From: Diphasiastrum complanatum
Lineage: Eukaryota; Streptophyta; Lycopodiopsida; Lycopodiales; Lycopodiaceae
Assembly (NCBI GenBank): GCA_029204225.1
Contig: CM055114.1
Location: 11,469,634 to 11,533,633, forward strand
DNA length: 64,000 bases
Reading direction: 5' to 3'
This document shows positions 12,349-25,201 of the stretch, piece by piece (the first letter of the stretch is position 1; each line of letters opens with the position of its first letter). A program made the translations under genes and the position numbers. The notes below the pieces were generated by a model. That model was not told the origin of the DNA and searched no databases. It saw nothing but the letters and a program-made list of their open reading frames with translations.

Positions 12349-13660
12349 TTGAAACTGAAGAAAAACAAGGCCAACCTGCAGGACTACGTAAAGGCCCTCT
12401 TCAAATCAATGAAGGATGTAGCAAATAAGGTCCCAGAAGCTCAACATACAGCACAACAGCAGTTGGCCTCACTAGAGGCCCAGTTATTAGTGGCCGAGAT
12501 AGAGGATCAATGCCTTGGAGCAGAGATCTAGGCCCTCTAGCAGAAAAAGTCCAAATGGTTAGTCAATCGACCGCTCACCCAACATGAAGCAAACTTTCTG
12601 ACCCAACAGGTGTAGCTCTTCAGACAAACACTGGCAGACTACCAAATAGCCTTTGATGGGTATTGCCTTCGAGCACATAACAAGCTATACCAAGCCAAGA
12701 CATCCCTCAAAGAATGGCAGCAGCGAGTGACCCAACAGCCACCATCGGCCACAATGTTAATTCCACCGCCACCCACGCTAGAAGCTGCACATGCAAGCAC
12801 AAGCCAAGATGAAGGATCTAATGTAGCGGGGCTGGTAGATCAGGGCCAAGATCAAGGCCAAGACACCAGCCAAGGGCCAAGGCAGAGTTCCTCCAGATCA
12901 GCAGAGAGCAACAGGCATCCACCTCCTAGAGCTCTCACTCTATATCGGCCAACAAGGCATTTCGCAGATCAAAGAACGTGGATGAAGAAATTGACGAATT
13001 TCTTGTCCAGTTTCCCCACGAATCCTCACGCGACGGATGGACATAAAGGGCAACAAGATTGCATGCCTTCCGACACTGGCACCACAACCTGCTTGGTGAC
13101 AATTTATCTTCGAGAAAACTCTGTCGGCCATCAGGGCGTATGTGACCAGTTTGAGGAAGTTGCAGATCAATCCCCATTACATTCCCATCCCACTAAGACA
13201 AAAATGGACGCAATGCAGGACATCTTTAAACCAGATCACCATTCGAACTTTAAACTGGCCAAAGATTCACTCCAAGCATGGATGGGGCATGGAGGTAGAC
13301 GCCAAGAGGGCTCTAGTCCAAGTTTGGAAGCAGTACAACAAGTTCCCGTCGGATCCCAAAGTTCGTGTGGCTGCTAAATTTGCCCACGACCTTGAATTTT
13401 TGCTGCGAGTCCCCACCAATGGGACAATTTTTTACCGCCACTATTCTTTGATTCCAATCAAGCCCTGGCATCAGATAAGCTTGAAGACCAACTCCCATTG
13501 GCCAGAGTGTACTATAGAGCGGCGATGCTATAGGCCCTCCCTGGCCATGCAAATTTCAAATCTGGATAGCCCAATTTTGGTTGGATGGGTCTTTTTTCCA
13601 CTGAAGGACAAGCAAAGCCTCGCGCGCGTTGAATTTATGAAGAAGTCATGGCATATCTAA
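12349..13660 (+). pseudogene. Unassigned coiled-coil protein debris
   Basis: Coherent plus-strand coding shifts between frames. 12349-12531 is a Gln/Ala/Leu-rich coiled-coil-like segment, interrupted by stops near 12531 and 12615. 12727-12930 is a Pro/Gln/Ser linker with a GQDQGQD repeat. 13142-13660 is a more globular basic part in another frame. The order coiled coil, linker, basic domain would suit a retroelement gag-like protein, but there is no zinc knuckle or pol motif. It lies just upstream of the LTR-like sequence at 13740, consistent with a non-autonomous LTR element. Confidence 0.35.
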
Positions 13661-13739
13661 TAGGCGCCACCGAGAAACATGAGAGCCCTACTAGCTTCCA
13701 TACTACCGAGGGACCAACACTACTTTAGGTCGGACGTCC

Positions 13740-14474
13740 TGTTGAGGGTATTTTTTGTACATAAGACCAAAAATAAAAAAAATATGTTGCGAGGGTCGTG
13801 GCATCTTGCATGCGTAAGCCCATAGCCCAATGAGCACTTGCAAAATATTGTATTTTAAATAAACTAGACTTGAGCCTTGTAGAATAAAATAATGTAAAAT
13901 GCCCAAAGTCTAAGTTAAATAAGTTTTGTTAAGCTCAAATTAGAAGTCAAAGTCAAAGTGGTGGTAGATGGGGTGTGCTTATTTGTGCACCCTAGATTGA
14001 AATGTGTTTCTTTTGAAGGTTAGGATTCCAATCCTCCCTTCATTGAAGTAGCCAATAGAAACAAAGGGGTAAGGGCCTCCCCAAGAATAAAAAGGCACCT
14101 CTTGTACCTCATTTAGCATGCTAATAGAGAGGGGAAACTCTACCACTTTGTGGAATCAAGCATCCTCATGAGCTTTGGTTTGTGTCTAATGCTTTTTTGC
14201 TTGAAGCTTTCTATTGTTCTTCTGATTTGTTATTTCATGGATTTATACTATTTAATGTTCCTCCATTAGATTAAAGCAAGAGCTTTTGAGCACCTCACTC
14301 TAACCTCTCTCTCTCTCTTTCCTCCCTTTCACCTCTACTTATAGATTGTGTGGTTAGAGTTAGTTTTGGGGCTAATGATAGTTTTTTGTTAGAAAAGCTA
14401 CTAACCTTAGTTAGAGACTTATCGAAGTGGAACTAACCCTTTTGACAGGCGGAGAGTTGCTCACGCTACAACTA
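13740..14474 (+). mobile_element. LTR-like sequence
   Basis: Starts TGTTGAGGGTATTTT and may end at the CTACA near 14474. It is non-coding, with a CT-rich tract at 14305-14330. Its first 100 bp share the A-rich tract and the words CGTGGCAT and GTAAGCCCAT with the 962-1632 sequence. Both boundaries are tentative, and no polypurine tract is obvious in front of it. Confidence 0.35.
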
Positions 14475-15086
14475 TGACCCTAGAGGGTCCAATCATGATG
14501 TAGGAAGGCAATCAATGAGGTCCAAGCATTTTAGAATATTTCCTCTTGCAAGACCACAAGATAGCACTATTTGAGAAGTGTTCTCCTTTGTACATAATAT
14601 TGGAATGATGGTAATCAAGTTTGATGAGTGTTTTTGCTTCCAACACATTGTTTTTTCTATGTTCTCTCTCTACTCGAGTGTATGAGCTCTATTTTCTCTC
14701 TCTATTTGAGAGAAACTTGTTTTGGGACTTAGTTTTTCATCAAGTAACTTCTCGATATGTGAATGATAGCTTTTGATAGCTCTTTGGTGTGTAGATGCAT
14801 GTGTATGTGCTCTTGCCTTAAAGATTGTCAAGATAGATTTGGTAGCTACAATCAAGAGATACATTTATGTGCAATCACACACTCCTTTGAAGATCAATCA
14901 CACAGTTTTGGCTATCCTCACAAATGGTATTGGATTTCCATCAAAGAAATCCTCTCATGGAAATGGTGAATTGGATGCTACCAAATGTCATTTGGCTAGT
15001 TTTCACATCATATCCATACCAAAGGATCCACTCAAGAAGTATCTCAAGTTTCTTATTTGATCTAGTATCTCATCAAGCTAGTTTTT
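14475..15086 (+). other. Remnant ahead of a copia-type LTR
   Basis: A frame is open at about 14773-15060 without a recognised domain. At 15078-15086 GAGGAGGAG directly precedes TGTGAAGAAT, the usual polypurine tract and LTR junction. The stretch is probably the degraded 3' end of a copia internal region. Confidence 0.3.
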
Positions 15087-15860
15087 GAGGAGGAGTGTGA
15101 AGAATAAGCAAAATCTAGCTTGATCATTATGCAATTTCATGTACATATTGAAATCTCACATGTTTGAAGCATGTTCCCACGTGTGGAGGGTAGTCATAAT
15201 CATTTTATCTCACTTATGATGAGTTTGAATAGTCCATAGGCATTAAACTTGAGTTCCAGTGAGATAGTGACATTTGTCACATGATGTTAGGATTGAAATG
15301 CATCTATTTGGCCCAATCACATTTAGAGGCATAGATCACAAGGCCAATCACTTTAAGAGGTGCACTCAATGTGGACCAATCATGTTTAGTGGTGAACATC
15401 ATGAGGCCCAATCAAATTGTGAGGTGGAGATCATGAGGTCTAATCATGATGAGAGGTGCAAATCTAGGAGTCCCATCTAGGGGTCCAATCATGATAAATC
15501 AATGCTAGGTGATGCAACGATAAGGCGTGTACTTAGTAATCAGCCTACGATTTTTGAGAACTATATCTTCAATCCTGCATCATCTTTGTAAGAGAAGGAG
15601 ATTAGTGAACCACAAGGAAGAGATATGGGGCATGCCAACTATCTAGCAAAAGGCAAAAAACAATGCTACTAGAAATGCATATCATGAGATGTTGTGGGAT
15701 GGATAGAATCTATCTTTTGAAATCACTAATAATGGTGGAATCGGCTTGCATTTAAATAAAATACAAAAACCTAAGCAAAAATTTCCAAAACGAGTTGTAA
15801 TTGAAATGAGTCAATCATTCTAGTAAGAAAAAAATCGTGTAAAATGTACCAACATTCACA
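15087..15860 (+). mobile_element. Copia-type LTR, B-related
   Basis: Begins TGTGAAGAATAAGC right after a purine tract, like the LTR starts of the two B-type LTRs (TGTGAAAAATGC at 24631 and TGTTGAAAAATG at 36229, both minus). It contains the palindrome GTGACATTTGTCAC (15267-15280), also present in the 35441-36229 LTR, and a periodic CCAAT array like that at 24268-24405. The right end is not defined. Confidence 0.5.
15310..15495 (+). repeat. Six CCAAT repeats, 32-bp period
   Basis: CCAATCA or CTAATCA starts at 15313, 15344, 15376, 15408, 15440 and 15485. Spacings are 31, 32, 32, 32 and 45 bp. Most units continue with TTTAGAGGTG or similar. The array lies in the promoter-side part of an LTR, so it may act as an enhancer; CCAAT is the NF-Y recognition core. 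Confidence 0.75.
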
Positions 15861-16021
15861 CATAATTCACATTTGTAGTAGATTAATCATAGCTAAAAGT
15901 GGATAAGAATGAGAAAACAAACACTGTTGTAAGAAATGGGCTCCAAAAAAGAAAAGAAGGAAGTGACCTTGTATATAAGGACAAATGCTTTTTATTTTTG
16001 GTCTTTCATGCACATTTGTGA

Positions 16022-17923
<1,902 letters not shown>

Positions 17924-19144
17924 TCATAAAGAAACAGAACAGCAGGATGGAGCAAGTTCAACAATCTCAAATGGGCACTCAATTGACTGCCATGTCACTT
18001 CTCCTGTGCCTTGTGCACAGGACTTAGCCTTCGTCCCTTTGCAGAAGGAGAACCCACTTCCATAACACGATCTGCTGTCTCTTGTGATTGCATAGATGTC
18101 TTGGTTTACAGATACTGCAGCCAAGGCTAGGTATGTCCCATCATCATCTTCCTCATTCTCAAAATGCGAAATCAACATTCCATCCGTGCCTGTCTTGCCA
18201 GTGGTCACAGAGTTAAATTTGTGCATTGCCCCATCAGTTAGAGGGCACAGCTGCCCAGATGCAACTGTGAAGGACTGCAAGGGAATTCCTGTGGAAGTGG
18301 TGGAGGCCCATTGTGTGCAATGCTTGTCAAGAGCCTCCATGGAAGATATGCAATATGTGCTATGGGGATCCAGCACTGGTTCAACCTGAACAGGAAAATC
18401 ATCCACAAGGGTTGAAGTGTAGCCACCAACTATGTGAACCTGATTGTTTAGCACAGCCCCCAGGCACTCTGACCTTGGTATGTTCAGATCTGGAAGGGGT
18501 GACCATTTATCCGTTTGTACATCATAAAGCTCCGCTGTTGCAAGAACAAGACTGTCTCTGCCATGCCCACCTGCAACAAAGATTTTTCCTGCATAACAAG
18601 TGCATGCAAAATTTGCCCTAGCTGTGTTCATCCCTGCACATTTCTCCCACTTTCTGAGTCCGGATGCCAGATCCATTCTGTACACGTCCTGAACTGGTTC
18701 CCAATTCTCAGGGTTGCATCCTCCCAAAACAAAGAGCTCTCCATCCACGCAGACGCAGCGGGCAAACATGGGAGCACCATGAGGTATGGAGGGGATTGGT
18801 GGCAGCTCTTCCCACACACAGAGGACTGGATCATATATAGACACTGCAAGGTTGATGTCCATAATCCAGGGGCATCTACAGATCTCATCGGGGAGCTCAT
18901 CGCAGGGTCTGCTTCTGGATTTGTGGATAACTGCAAGCAGACTCTCTTGGAAACCAGGGCTCACTCTGCGGATATTTGCGATCCTCCGAGAGGTGAAAAC
19001 GGCATTCCAGCTTTTGCTAACACCCAGCAGAGAGGGGAAGCTCGTCCAGGAAAGGCGAGGCAGGATACAATTGAGCACTACATCATCAGGCAGGCCAGGG
19101 ATGAGATCTGCAGGAGCAAATAACTTAATCCTTGTATCTGACAT
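17924..19144 (-). CDS. F-box/kelch-repeat protein, 406 aa
   Basis: Probable substrate receptor of an SCF ubiquitin ligase: the F-box binds SKP1 and the kelch part binds the target. The F-box is at residues about 13-58 (starting DLIPGLPDDVVLNCILPRL). Kelch units follow at about 101-148, 149-193 and 194-241, each with a Gly-Gly pair (141-142, 192-193, 240-241) and Trp/Tyr positions; further weak blades may lie in 275-360. An acidic loop is at 328-336. The start at 19144 (MSDTRIK) was chosen because it puts the F-box close to the N terminus, as in plant kelch F-box proteins; an in-frame ATG at 19189 adds 15 Cys/Phe-rich residues. Single exon, no stop or shift, about the usual family length. The overall layout recalls the Arabidopsis KFB group, but orthology is not claimed. 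Confidence 0.9.
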   Translation of the reverse strand: MSDTRIKLFAPADLIPGLPDDVVLNCILPRLSWTSFPSLLGVSKSWNAVFTSRRIANIRRVSPGFQESLLAVIHKSRSRPCDELPDEICRCPWIMDINLAVSIYDPVLCVWEELPPIPSIPHGAPMFARCVCVDGELFVLGGCNPENWEPVQDVYRMDLASGLRKWEKCAGMNTARANFACTCYAGKIFVAGGHGRDSLVLATAELYDVQTDKWSPLPDLNIPRSECLGAVLNNQVHIVGGYTSTLVDDFPVQVEPVLDPHSTYCISSMEALDKHCTQWASTTSTGIPLQSFTVASGQLCPLTDGAMHKFNSVTTGKTGTDGMLISHFENEEDDDGTYLALAAVSVNQDIYAITRDSRSCYGSGFSFCKGTKAKSCAQGTGEVTWQSIECPFEIVELAPSCCSVSL

Positions 19145-19255
19145 TTCAAACACAAAAAACAACCCCAAACAGGAGGCACAATCACACACTCACAACTAAG
19201 TTGCAGCACAAATCCCTCACAAAACCGACTGACAGTGCTGGAAACTCTAAACCCA

Positions 19256-19621
19256 TCAACCCATTTGCCCAAAACAACAACTCCAGCTCATTCTATATAC
19301 ATCAAGGGATGAAATGGATGAATATGCCCATCCTGGACAGTTATGCCATTCATCTGCCAAAAGTATCAAACAGACATTCCTCAAATGGCTCAAATTCTGA
19401 GTGCTGCTAAGAATCAAGGATATTAAGCCGGGATTGTAAGCAAATATCAGCTTATGTTCTGCATAAGGCGAATGAAAGCAGTCGTATGCACAGATATCGA
19501 GAGATGAATATCTACAGACACCTTGAATATCTGAATCAGTGATGCAGAATCCGGTGGCCAGATATAACAAGGACAGAAGGGCGAGGACAGAGAGGGGGAA
19601 GGCTGTGGAGCTTAATCGCAC
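19256..19621 (-). other. Upstream frame with signal-peptide-like start
   Basis: A 121-codon ATG frame lies 477 bp upstream of the F-box start, on the same strand and in the same reading frame. Residues 1-25 have a short basic start and an Ala/Leu-rich hydrophobic core ending near GFC, as in a secretory signal; the rest is unremarkable. It may be an upstream ORF in a long 5' leader, a separate small peptide gene, or chance. Confidence 0.2.
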
Positions 19622-19638
19622 GAACTACTTCGCCCACA

Positions 19639-20083
19639 GCCACTTGGATTCTTGCCACGTGTTGAGATGCCACGTGGATTCTTTTAAGCGGTGGATGTTT
19701 TACACCGGGCAGAATCTTAGATGTTGTGATACAATCCAACGGTGCGCGAGTACAAGGCGGGGGAGAGGCCCTGGAGGGTTTCCGCTTGAAGTACGGCCAC
19801 TTGGATTCTCGCCACGTGACCAGTCTGCCACTTGGACTCCTGTCAACGGTGGATAGTATACACGTGGCAAAATCTAAAGTCTGGTAGCAGAATCCAACGG
19901 TCTAGATCGATTCACGGCGTTGAAGAAACGAGGCGCAGGAAGACTCGGGGCGCGAGACGCTCGACGGCACGTCTTCTTACACGCGCGCCCACTTGGATCT
20001 TCGCCACGCGTCAGAGTTACTCAGTTGGAAGGGCGATCTATTGACACGTGGCAAAATCTGAACGTGATTAAGAGCATCCAACG
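19639..20083 (-). promoter_or_regulatory. Three repeated G-box modules
   Basis: Three modules (19639-19743, 19796-19901, 19987-20083) share the order GCCACTTGGATTCT, GCCACGTG or variant, a GGTGGAT or TTGACACGTG part, CAGAATCT or AAAATCT, and ATCCAACG. Five CACGTG G-boxes lie at 19656, 19671, 19813, 19861 and 20045. They sit about 500-940 bp upstream of the F-box ATG. G-box repeats are bound by bZIP and bHLH factors in plants, so light or ABA control is possible. The modules could also serve an unseen gene to the right. Confidence 0.6.
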
Positions 20084-20546
20084 TTGGAGGGTTAAAACTT
20101 TCGGCGTGCTGTGGGGTTTGAAGAGAAGGTGGCGGTGGTGGGCGCTACCGGTGGTTGCAGGGGCGGCCGTGGATGCGCTGACGGAAGCGGAATCAATAGG
20201 ACGGGCTTTGAGCAGACGCAGAATCCCGCGGCAGGACATAAGGACAAAAGGGAAGAGGTGGTGGTGGCGGTGGGCCAGCGGAGGCGGTGGTGGCGGACGT
20301 GGATGCGTGGTGGAAAGATCCGGAGCCCAAAAATGGGTTGGCGGCCGACCGAGGGTGGGTGGGTGGATCCCATGAATTGTCGTCCCCAAGGGCCTTCCAG
20401 AAACCGGAGTCGCGTCTTCACTTTTCTTTCCTCCTACCTTTGTGCAGGCCCCCACCATAGAACCTTCCCCAAGGTCCCACCCCCAATCCGAGTGTTAATC
20501 CCAAGTCTATGAGTCAGGACACACCGTGGAACCGGCTTGGGGTGAC
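20084..20546. other. GC-rich, CpG-rich stretch
   Basis: The most GC-rich part of the window, with GGT/GGC runs on the plus strand. Frames open on both strands but their Gly/Arg/Trp or Pro/His-rich products look compositional. It may be an unmethylated upstream region attached to the G-box modules. Confidence 0.4.
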
Positions 20547-20885
20547 TTGATTCCATCCTTTGCCAGTCAACCTAGCAAGCCTCATGACGGGCCGATGACT
20601 TGGGAGCTTGATAGAAAGAGTTGGGTTCCTTGCGTATTGTTCGCAAACTCTCATCGGCTAAGGTTACTTGATTCCACCCTTTGCCTCTCAACCCAACAAG
20701 GCCGCACGATGAGATTGATGACGTGGGAGGTAGATAGGGAGAGTTGGGTTCTTGGCACACTCTTAGTGAACTCCATCGGTTTCATTCCACCCTTTGCCCA
20801 TGAACCCAACAAGCATCTCCACGAGACCGATGACTCGGGAGCTTGATAGGGATAGTTCGGTTCTTGGTGCACTTTTGGTGAACCC
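20547..20885 (+). repeat. Three-copy tandem repeat, about 115-bp unit
   Basis: Units start near 20547, 20668 and 20780. Each has TTCCACCCTTTGCC or a variant, CAACCCAACAAG, GATGACTTGGGAGCTTGATAG and GAGTTGGGTTCTTGG in that order. A frame runs through all three but its product has no support beyond the repeat. Confidence 0.8.
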
Positions 20886-21910
20886 AACTCAAGACTTGGG
20901 AGGCCTCATGGCAGCCTCCACAAAGATGGGTGTACTAGCATTTGTGATATTTTTTTCTTGATTTGTTTGGTGTCGTTGGGGACGCCATAGGTAAGGTTGT
21001 GGCATAATATGTGTGGTGTTGACTTCAGCACCAAGAGCTTACCCTTGACACCTTCTCTTGTTGATTTTTCCTTACTTTGGAGGCTAATTATGTTGGACAC
21101 TATTGAAATCATACAAAATTTGACGTGGAAGTCTTTAATAAAGTTGATGCCCATCATGTCTTTTGATTCCCAAAGTTGCCTAACAAATTTTGTCTTGGAA
21201 TCTTCAAAATGCAATTATTGAACTATGAAACCAATTTTTATAATATTGCATATATGATTTGATTTGTGATTATCTTTATTGTACTTGATAACATTCTTTG
21301 CAAAAATTGTTGTGATCATCCCAAGTTTTATTTTGCTTGTCATATTGACATTGATAGAATTTTTTTTAACCCTTTAAATAAATTCATAATGCACTTCACT
21401 GAGAAAAACATGCCTCAAATTTCAGCATTGATGCTAGGTAGCTAGGTTTCTTAGAAAAAACATACCAGGTGTTTTCTATGCCCTTGAGATTAGGCCCAAG
21501 TCCCTTGCTTTTATCAACATGATATATATATATGCTACTAATTCATAAAGAGTCGAGACAAGTTAACATGAGTGTCAAAATTATCCCATTTGCATCCTCT
21601 TGACAAAAGTCGTGTATAATGTTGACGCCTTTCATATTTCTTCTAGTTGTAATTTGCTTTGCAAAAATTTTATCCAATTTTTTTAATTGAGACTACTTAA
21701 AAAAATTCTACATTCTATATCCCTTTCATTTTACTCAAACTAGATGTGGCAGGCTAATGGAGAGTTTTGAGAACAAGATTATACTTTATGCTTTCAAAAT
21801 GAAACTTCATCTCTCTAATTTTTTGAATACATTTTGGGATAATCTCTCTTGGGCTTATGTGCCTTCTTGCTTTCGACATGCCCATTCTTGTGCAAGCTTC
21901 CATGGTGTGG
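20886..21910. other. No gene seen
   Basis: AT-rich sequence; frames on either strand are short and without motifs. Confidence 0.6.
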
Positions 21911-21922
21911 GTGTGTGTGTGT

Positions 21923-22019
<97 letters not shown>
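21911..22019. repeat. Compound (GT)n(CT)n microsatellite
   Basis: Eight GT units then about 47 CT units without interruption. The frames crossing it are artefacts. Confidence 0.98.
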
Positions 22020-22021
<2 letters not shown>

Positions 22022-22129
22022 GGACTCTGTTTGATGCTTATTCGATTTTATGTTCTACGAGCAATCGTAGATGGCTTTTTCCTTTTAAACGCTATGCCAA
22101 GTTAAAATACATTACCTTATCGCTATAAG

Positions 22130-22881
22130 TTGAAGGACCCTCCAAAAAAAAAAAAATTTAATGGTTAAGTTCGGTGGGAAACTTGATTCCCTTGAACGGC
22201 TAAGATGTTTGCAAACTATAGGGATTCAATTTAACGGTGTGCATTGAGGAGCACTCATTGCACCTAAGTGTCTTTTAGCTTCTATAAAAGGAAAATAACA
22301 CTAACCTAAAAACCACTCTTCTTGCTCTCCCTCTCTCTCTTTCTATGTCCTTTCATCTCTCTACTGCGACCTAGTTCGACTTGGAGAAGGGGAGGCCTGC
22401 TTATGTGGTTGGAAGAGTATTTGTAGGAAGAATTGCTACAAAAGAAAGTAAGAATGGCATCATTGGCTCAAGTTTATTGATTGCTTATACATGAGAATGT
22501 CTCAAAGTTTAGCTTACTTATGTTTGGGTGCTCGTATTTGTGATGGAAACTATGAATTGATATAGATTTCTTGCTTCTAAAAAAGCAAACGAAGTACATG
22601 CAATGAGGCACTGCCTCAACTTCACCTTTCGGTGATCCTTGAGGTATGACACTCTCGGTAGCTATCATTTTATGTCTATAAGACAACGACTCCCTAACTA
22701 GAGGTAAATCGCTGATAGGAAGATATTTATATATGATTTTTATGTGGATAATTGGCCGTTGGACAGCGACTCCATCGTTGATGGTAGATCGCTGGTCTAT
22801 CAATAAAATTTGTGATGAATGTTGTCGAAAAATGTATGTTGGATGGCGCATTGTCTAAAAGACAGTTGGCGCCCACCTATG
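22130..22881 (+). mobile_element. Possible gypsy LTR and primer-binding site
   Basis: TTGGCGCCCACC at 22866-22877 resembles the primer-binding sites typical of plant Tat-type gypsy elements. The sequence before it is non-coding and has a TATA-like CTATAAAAGG near 22274 followed by a CT-rich leader, as in an LTR. The LTR start (TG near 22131) is a guess. No gypsy gag or pol follows, so at best this is an isolated 5' end. Confidence 0.35.
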
Positions 22882-23899
22882 AGAAAATGGAATGATTTTT
22901 TTAGCGTATACACCATGCACACTCGTTGGCTGGAAATCGTTGCAATTTTTGCTCCAAAAAAACAGCAAGACAGTAAGGCAATAGGCCGCCCTAGTAACCA
23001 TTTGTTTGATTCAAAATCGTGATACTTGAAGTTTGATAACTTTTGCTTTCTAATCAAAACAACTTATGGTAAAAGCCAGTGGGGCCGCCCAAGTAACTTA
23101 TGGTAAAGGCCAGTGGGGCCGCCCAAGTAACATTTGGAGTACTTCAAAAGCATGATAAACAAAAGTGCATGACATGCATGTTTGATTATGTGGTCATATG
23201 GTTGCTATTGACTTGGAAGTGATCATTGCATTATAAGTCTCTATCTAACATGAAAAGTGTTTAGATGTTTTATATATAAGAATAACTAAAAGAGGCTATA
23301 CCTCTTTAAGTTTTTATGAAGTTGGAATGGCTTATGACTAATGAGATGAATGAAACTGTTTGTCGAAACCTAAAATGGATATAACCAGCTTGACATAAAT
23401 CTCTTACTATTTTAGAATTAAGTGAAGCTAGTAAGGACTTTACGCTATCATTAATCCGTCATTGTCATTTTGGAATCACTAGTATCTAAGGAGGGTGTCT
23501 CGCTTAAGTCATGTGGAGATGGGTAGCTCTCAGGGGATGTTTTCGCCTCGAATCCAGGTATGGAGCTTTATGTAAAATACCAATATGGTTTATCTTCTTA
23601 CCATTTTACGGACCGTGAAAGCAAGTCGAAACACATAATATGATACGGTCAATTTTCTCATGAGAAACTTAAATGATAAGAGTATATTGTGCATCTTCTA
23701 AAACATAGTTGTAAAGGTAGGCGTTTTATAAGTTGCTTAAAGAAAATTAAACGATAGATATATGTATGCTTTTGATTGGTTCAAGACGTAGCTTGAGTGG
23801 GCTTGTATGGAATGGATTTTCCCAAGCTATAAAGTGCTTCAACTCTCTAATTTTCTTAAGGGAAGTTCATAGAGATAGTATGGCATGGATCTCCCATAG
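22882..23899. other. No gene; 34-bp tandem duplication
   Basis: Non-coding. 23061-23094 and 23095-23128 are adjacent 34-bp units (AACTTATGGTAAAAGCCAGT start) with one mismatch. GGCCGCCC also occurs at 22984, so a third, decayed unit may exist. Confidence 0.7.
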
Positions 23900-24631
23900 T
23901 GTGAATTTCACACGTGTGGAGTGTCTACCACATGTGATTATGATCTCCTAAGGTGTGTGGATGCACAATGATCAAGACTAGATTGAGATTCAAGATCTAT
24001 CTTCAACTCAATGGCAGAAACACACTACTACATGCATTAACTAACTTCCAAAGTACATAACATGTGGGAAGTGTTCCAAAATAAAAACTAAGTACAAAAA
24101 CAGCTTGCTCTCGGGTAGAGAGAGAATGCAACCAATAGCTCTCGACTAGAGAGAGAATGCTAGAAAACACTTAGTCTCAAAATCACTCAAGATCTCCAAA
24201 TTACTTAGTTCCAAAATGAGAAGTACAATGACACTAGTAGATCCATGAGCTAATCCAAGCTCAAACATGATTGGACCACACATTTACCACCTCTTAATCC
24301 TATTGGACCATTGATCCATTCACCTCTTTGATTATATTGGGCCATTCTCAAGCATATCTAGAATCTTATTGGACCATTGATGGTGCCACCTCTAGATCCT
24401 ATTGGACCTCTTGAACTTCATCAAACTAAATCACTACACTTGTCAACACTCTATTTAGCTCGAGTTTCATCTCCTACACTACTTTGGCTCAATAGAGGCA
24501 TTACATGTGGAATTGATCAATTTTCCATCTATGCCAATTTTGACCCTATCAACATCCTACACCAAGATGTTTGACACAAAAAGTGTAAGACCCCTACAAC
24601 TAACATAGATAACCTTTTTGCATTTTTCACA
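23900..24631 (-). mobile_element. 3' LTR of copia B
   Basis: In minus orientation the sequence GGAGGAG (to about 24632) abuts TGTGAAAAATGC, the polypurine tract and LTR start. The LTR runs left to about 23900, where TTCACACGTGTGG matches the end region of the 35441-36229 LTR. The two LTRs are otherwise clearly different, so they are not a simple pair from one insertion. The left end is approximate. Confidence 0.6.
24268..24405 (-). repeat. Five CCAAT repeats, 32-34-bp period
   Basis: TTGG (minus CCAA) starts at 24271, 24303, 24337, 24369 and 24402, spacings 32, 34, 32 and 33 bp. Each unit also carries CACCTCT or CCACCTCT. This is the same layout as the array at 15310-15495. Confidence 0.75.
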
Positions 24632-24649
24632 CTCCTCCTAAAAAGTTAT

Positions 24650-25201
24650 CTATTGAAGATTAAGCATTGATCTTGATATAACTCCAAGATTAGATCTATG
24701 CTTGATGAAGGCACTTTTGCTCAAAGGCTTGGTGAGTAGATCAGCAATACAAGAGGATCTGTTGACATGCTCCAAATAGATTTCTCCTCCAATAAGCTTT
24801 TCTCTCACAAAGTGGTGTGCCACTTCTATGTGCTTGGTCCTTGCATGAAATATGGTATTATTGGCAAGAGCTTGGGCCAAGATATTGTCACACTTGATCA
24901 TTGGTAGATCATCCTCCTTGATGCACTTTAGCTCCAATAATAATCTCTTGATTCAAAGCACCTCTTTGGTAGTTGTGGTGAGTGCTTTGCACTCGGCCTC
25001 ACATGAAGAAAGGGGTATCTTGATTTTTAAAAAGCCAAGGTATTAGATTGCCTCTAAGAAAAATAGTGTATGCACTAATGGACTTTCGATCATGTCAAAG
25101 TCCAAATCCGAGTAGCCAACAACAGATAAATCTTCACTTTTATAGAGTAGACCGTAATCACAAGATGAAGATATATATCTTAGAATCCTCTTGGCCATCT
25201 T
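24650..25201 (-). pseudogene. Copia B RNase H
   Basis: The tail KHIEVAHHFVREKL is followed by IADLLTKPL, the typical copia RNase H end (24650-24937). Further upstream the fragments LSSCEAEYKAL-like and CDN are recognisable. Frameshifts separate this from the reverse transcriptase. The stop is followed by the polypurine tract and LTR. Confidence 0.85.

Noticed and set aside
18096-19199. Plus-strand frames of up to 202 codons opposite the F-box gene
   Set aside because: They lie antisense to the F-box/kelch coding sequence and have no domain of their own.
20021-20512. Frames of 109-145 codons in the GC-rich stretch
   Set aside because: Composition (Gly/Arg/Trp or Pro/His) follows base content, both strands are open equally, and no motif is present.
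20526-20846. 106-codon frame over the tandem repeat
   Set aside because: Explained by the three-copy repeat; the product has no recognisable domain.
22474-23057. Minus-strand frames of 125 and 85 codons
   Set aside because: They overlap the LTR-like sequence and primer-binding site and show no motif.
23061-23128. CRISPR-like direct repeat
   Set aside because: Only two adjacent 34-bp units with no spacer; this is a plain tandem duplication in plant DNA.
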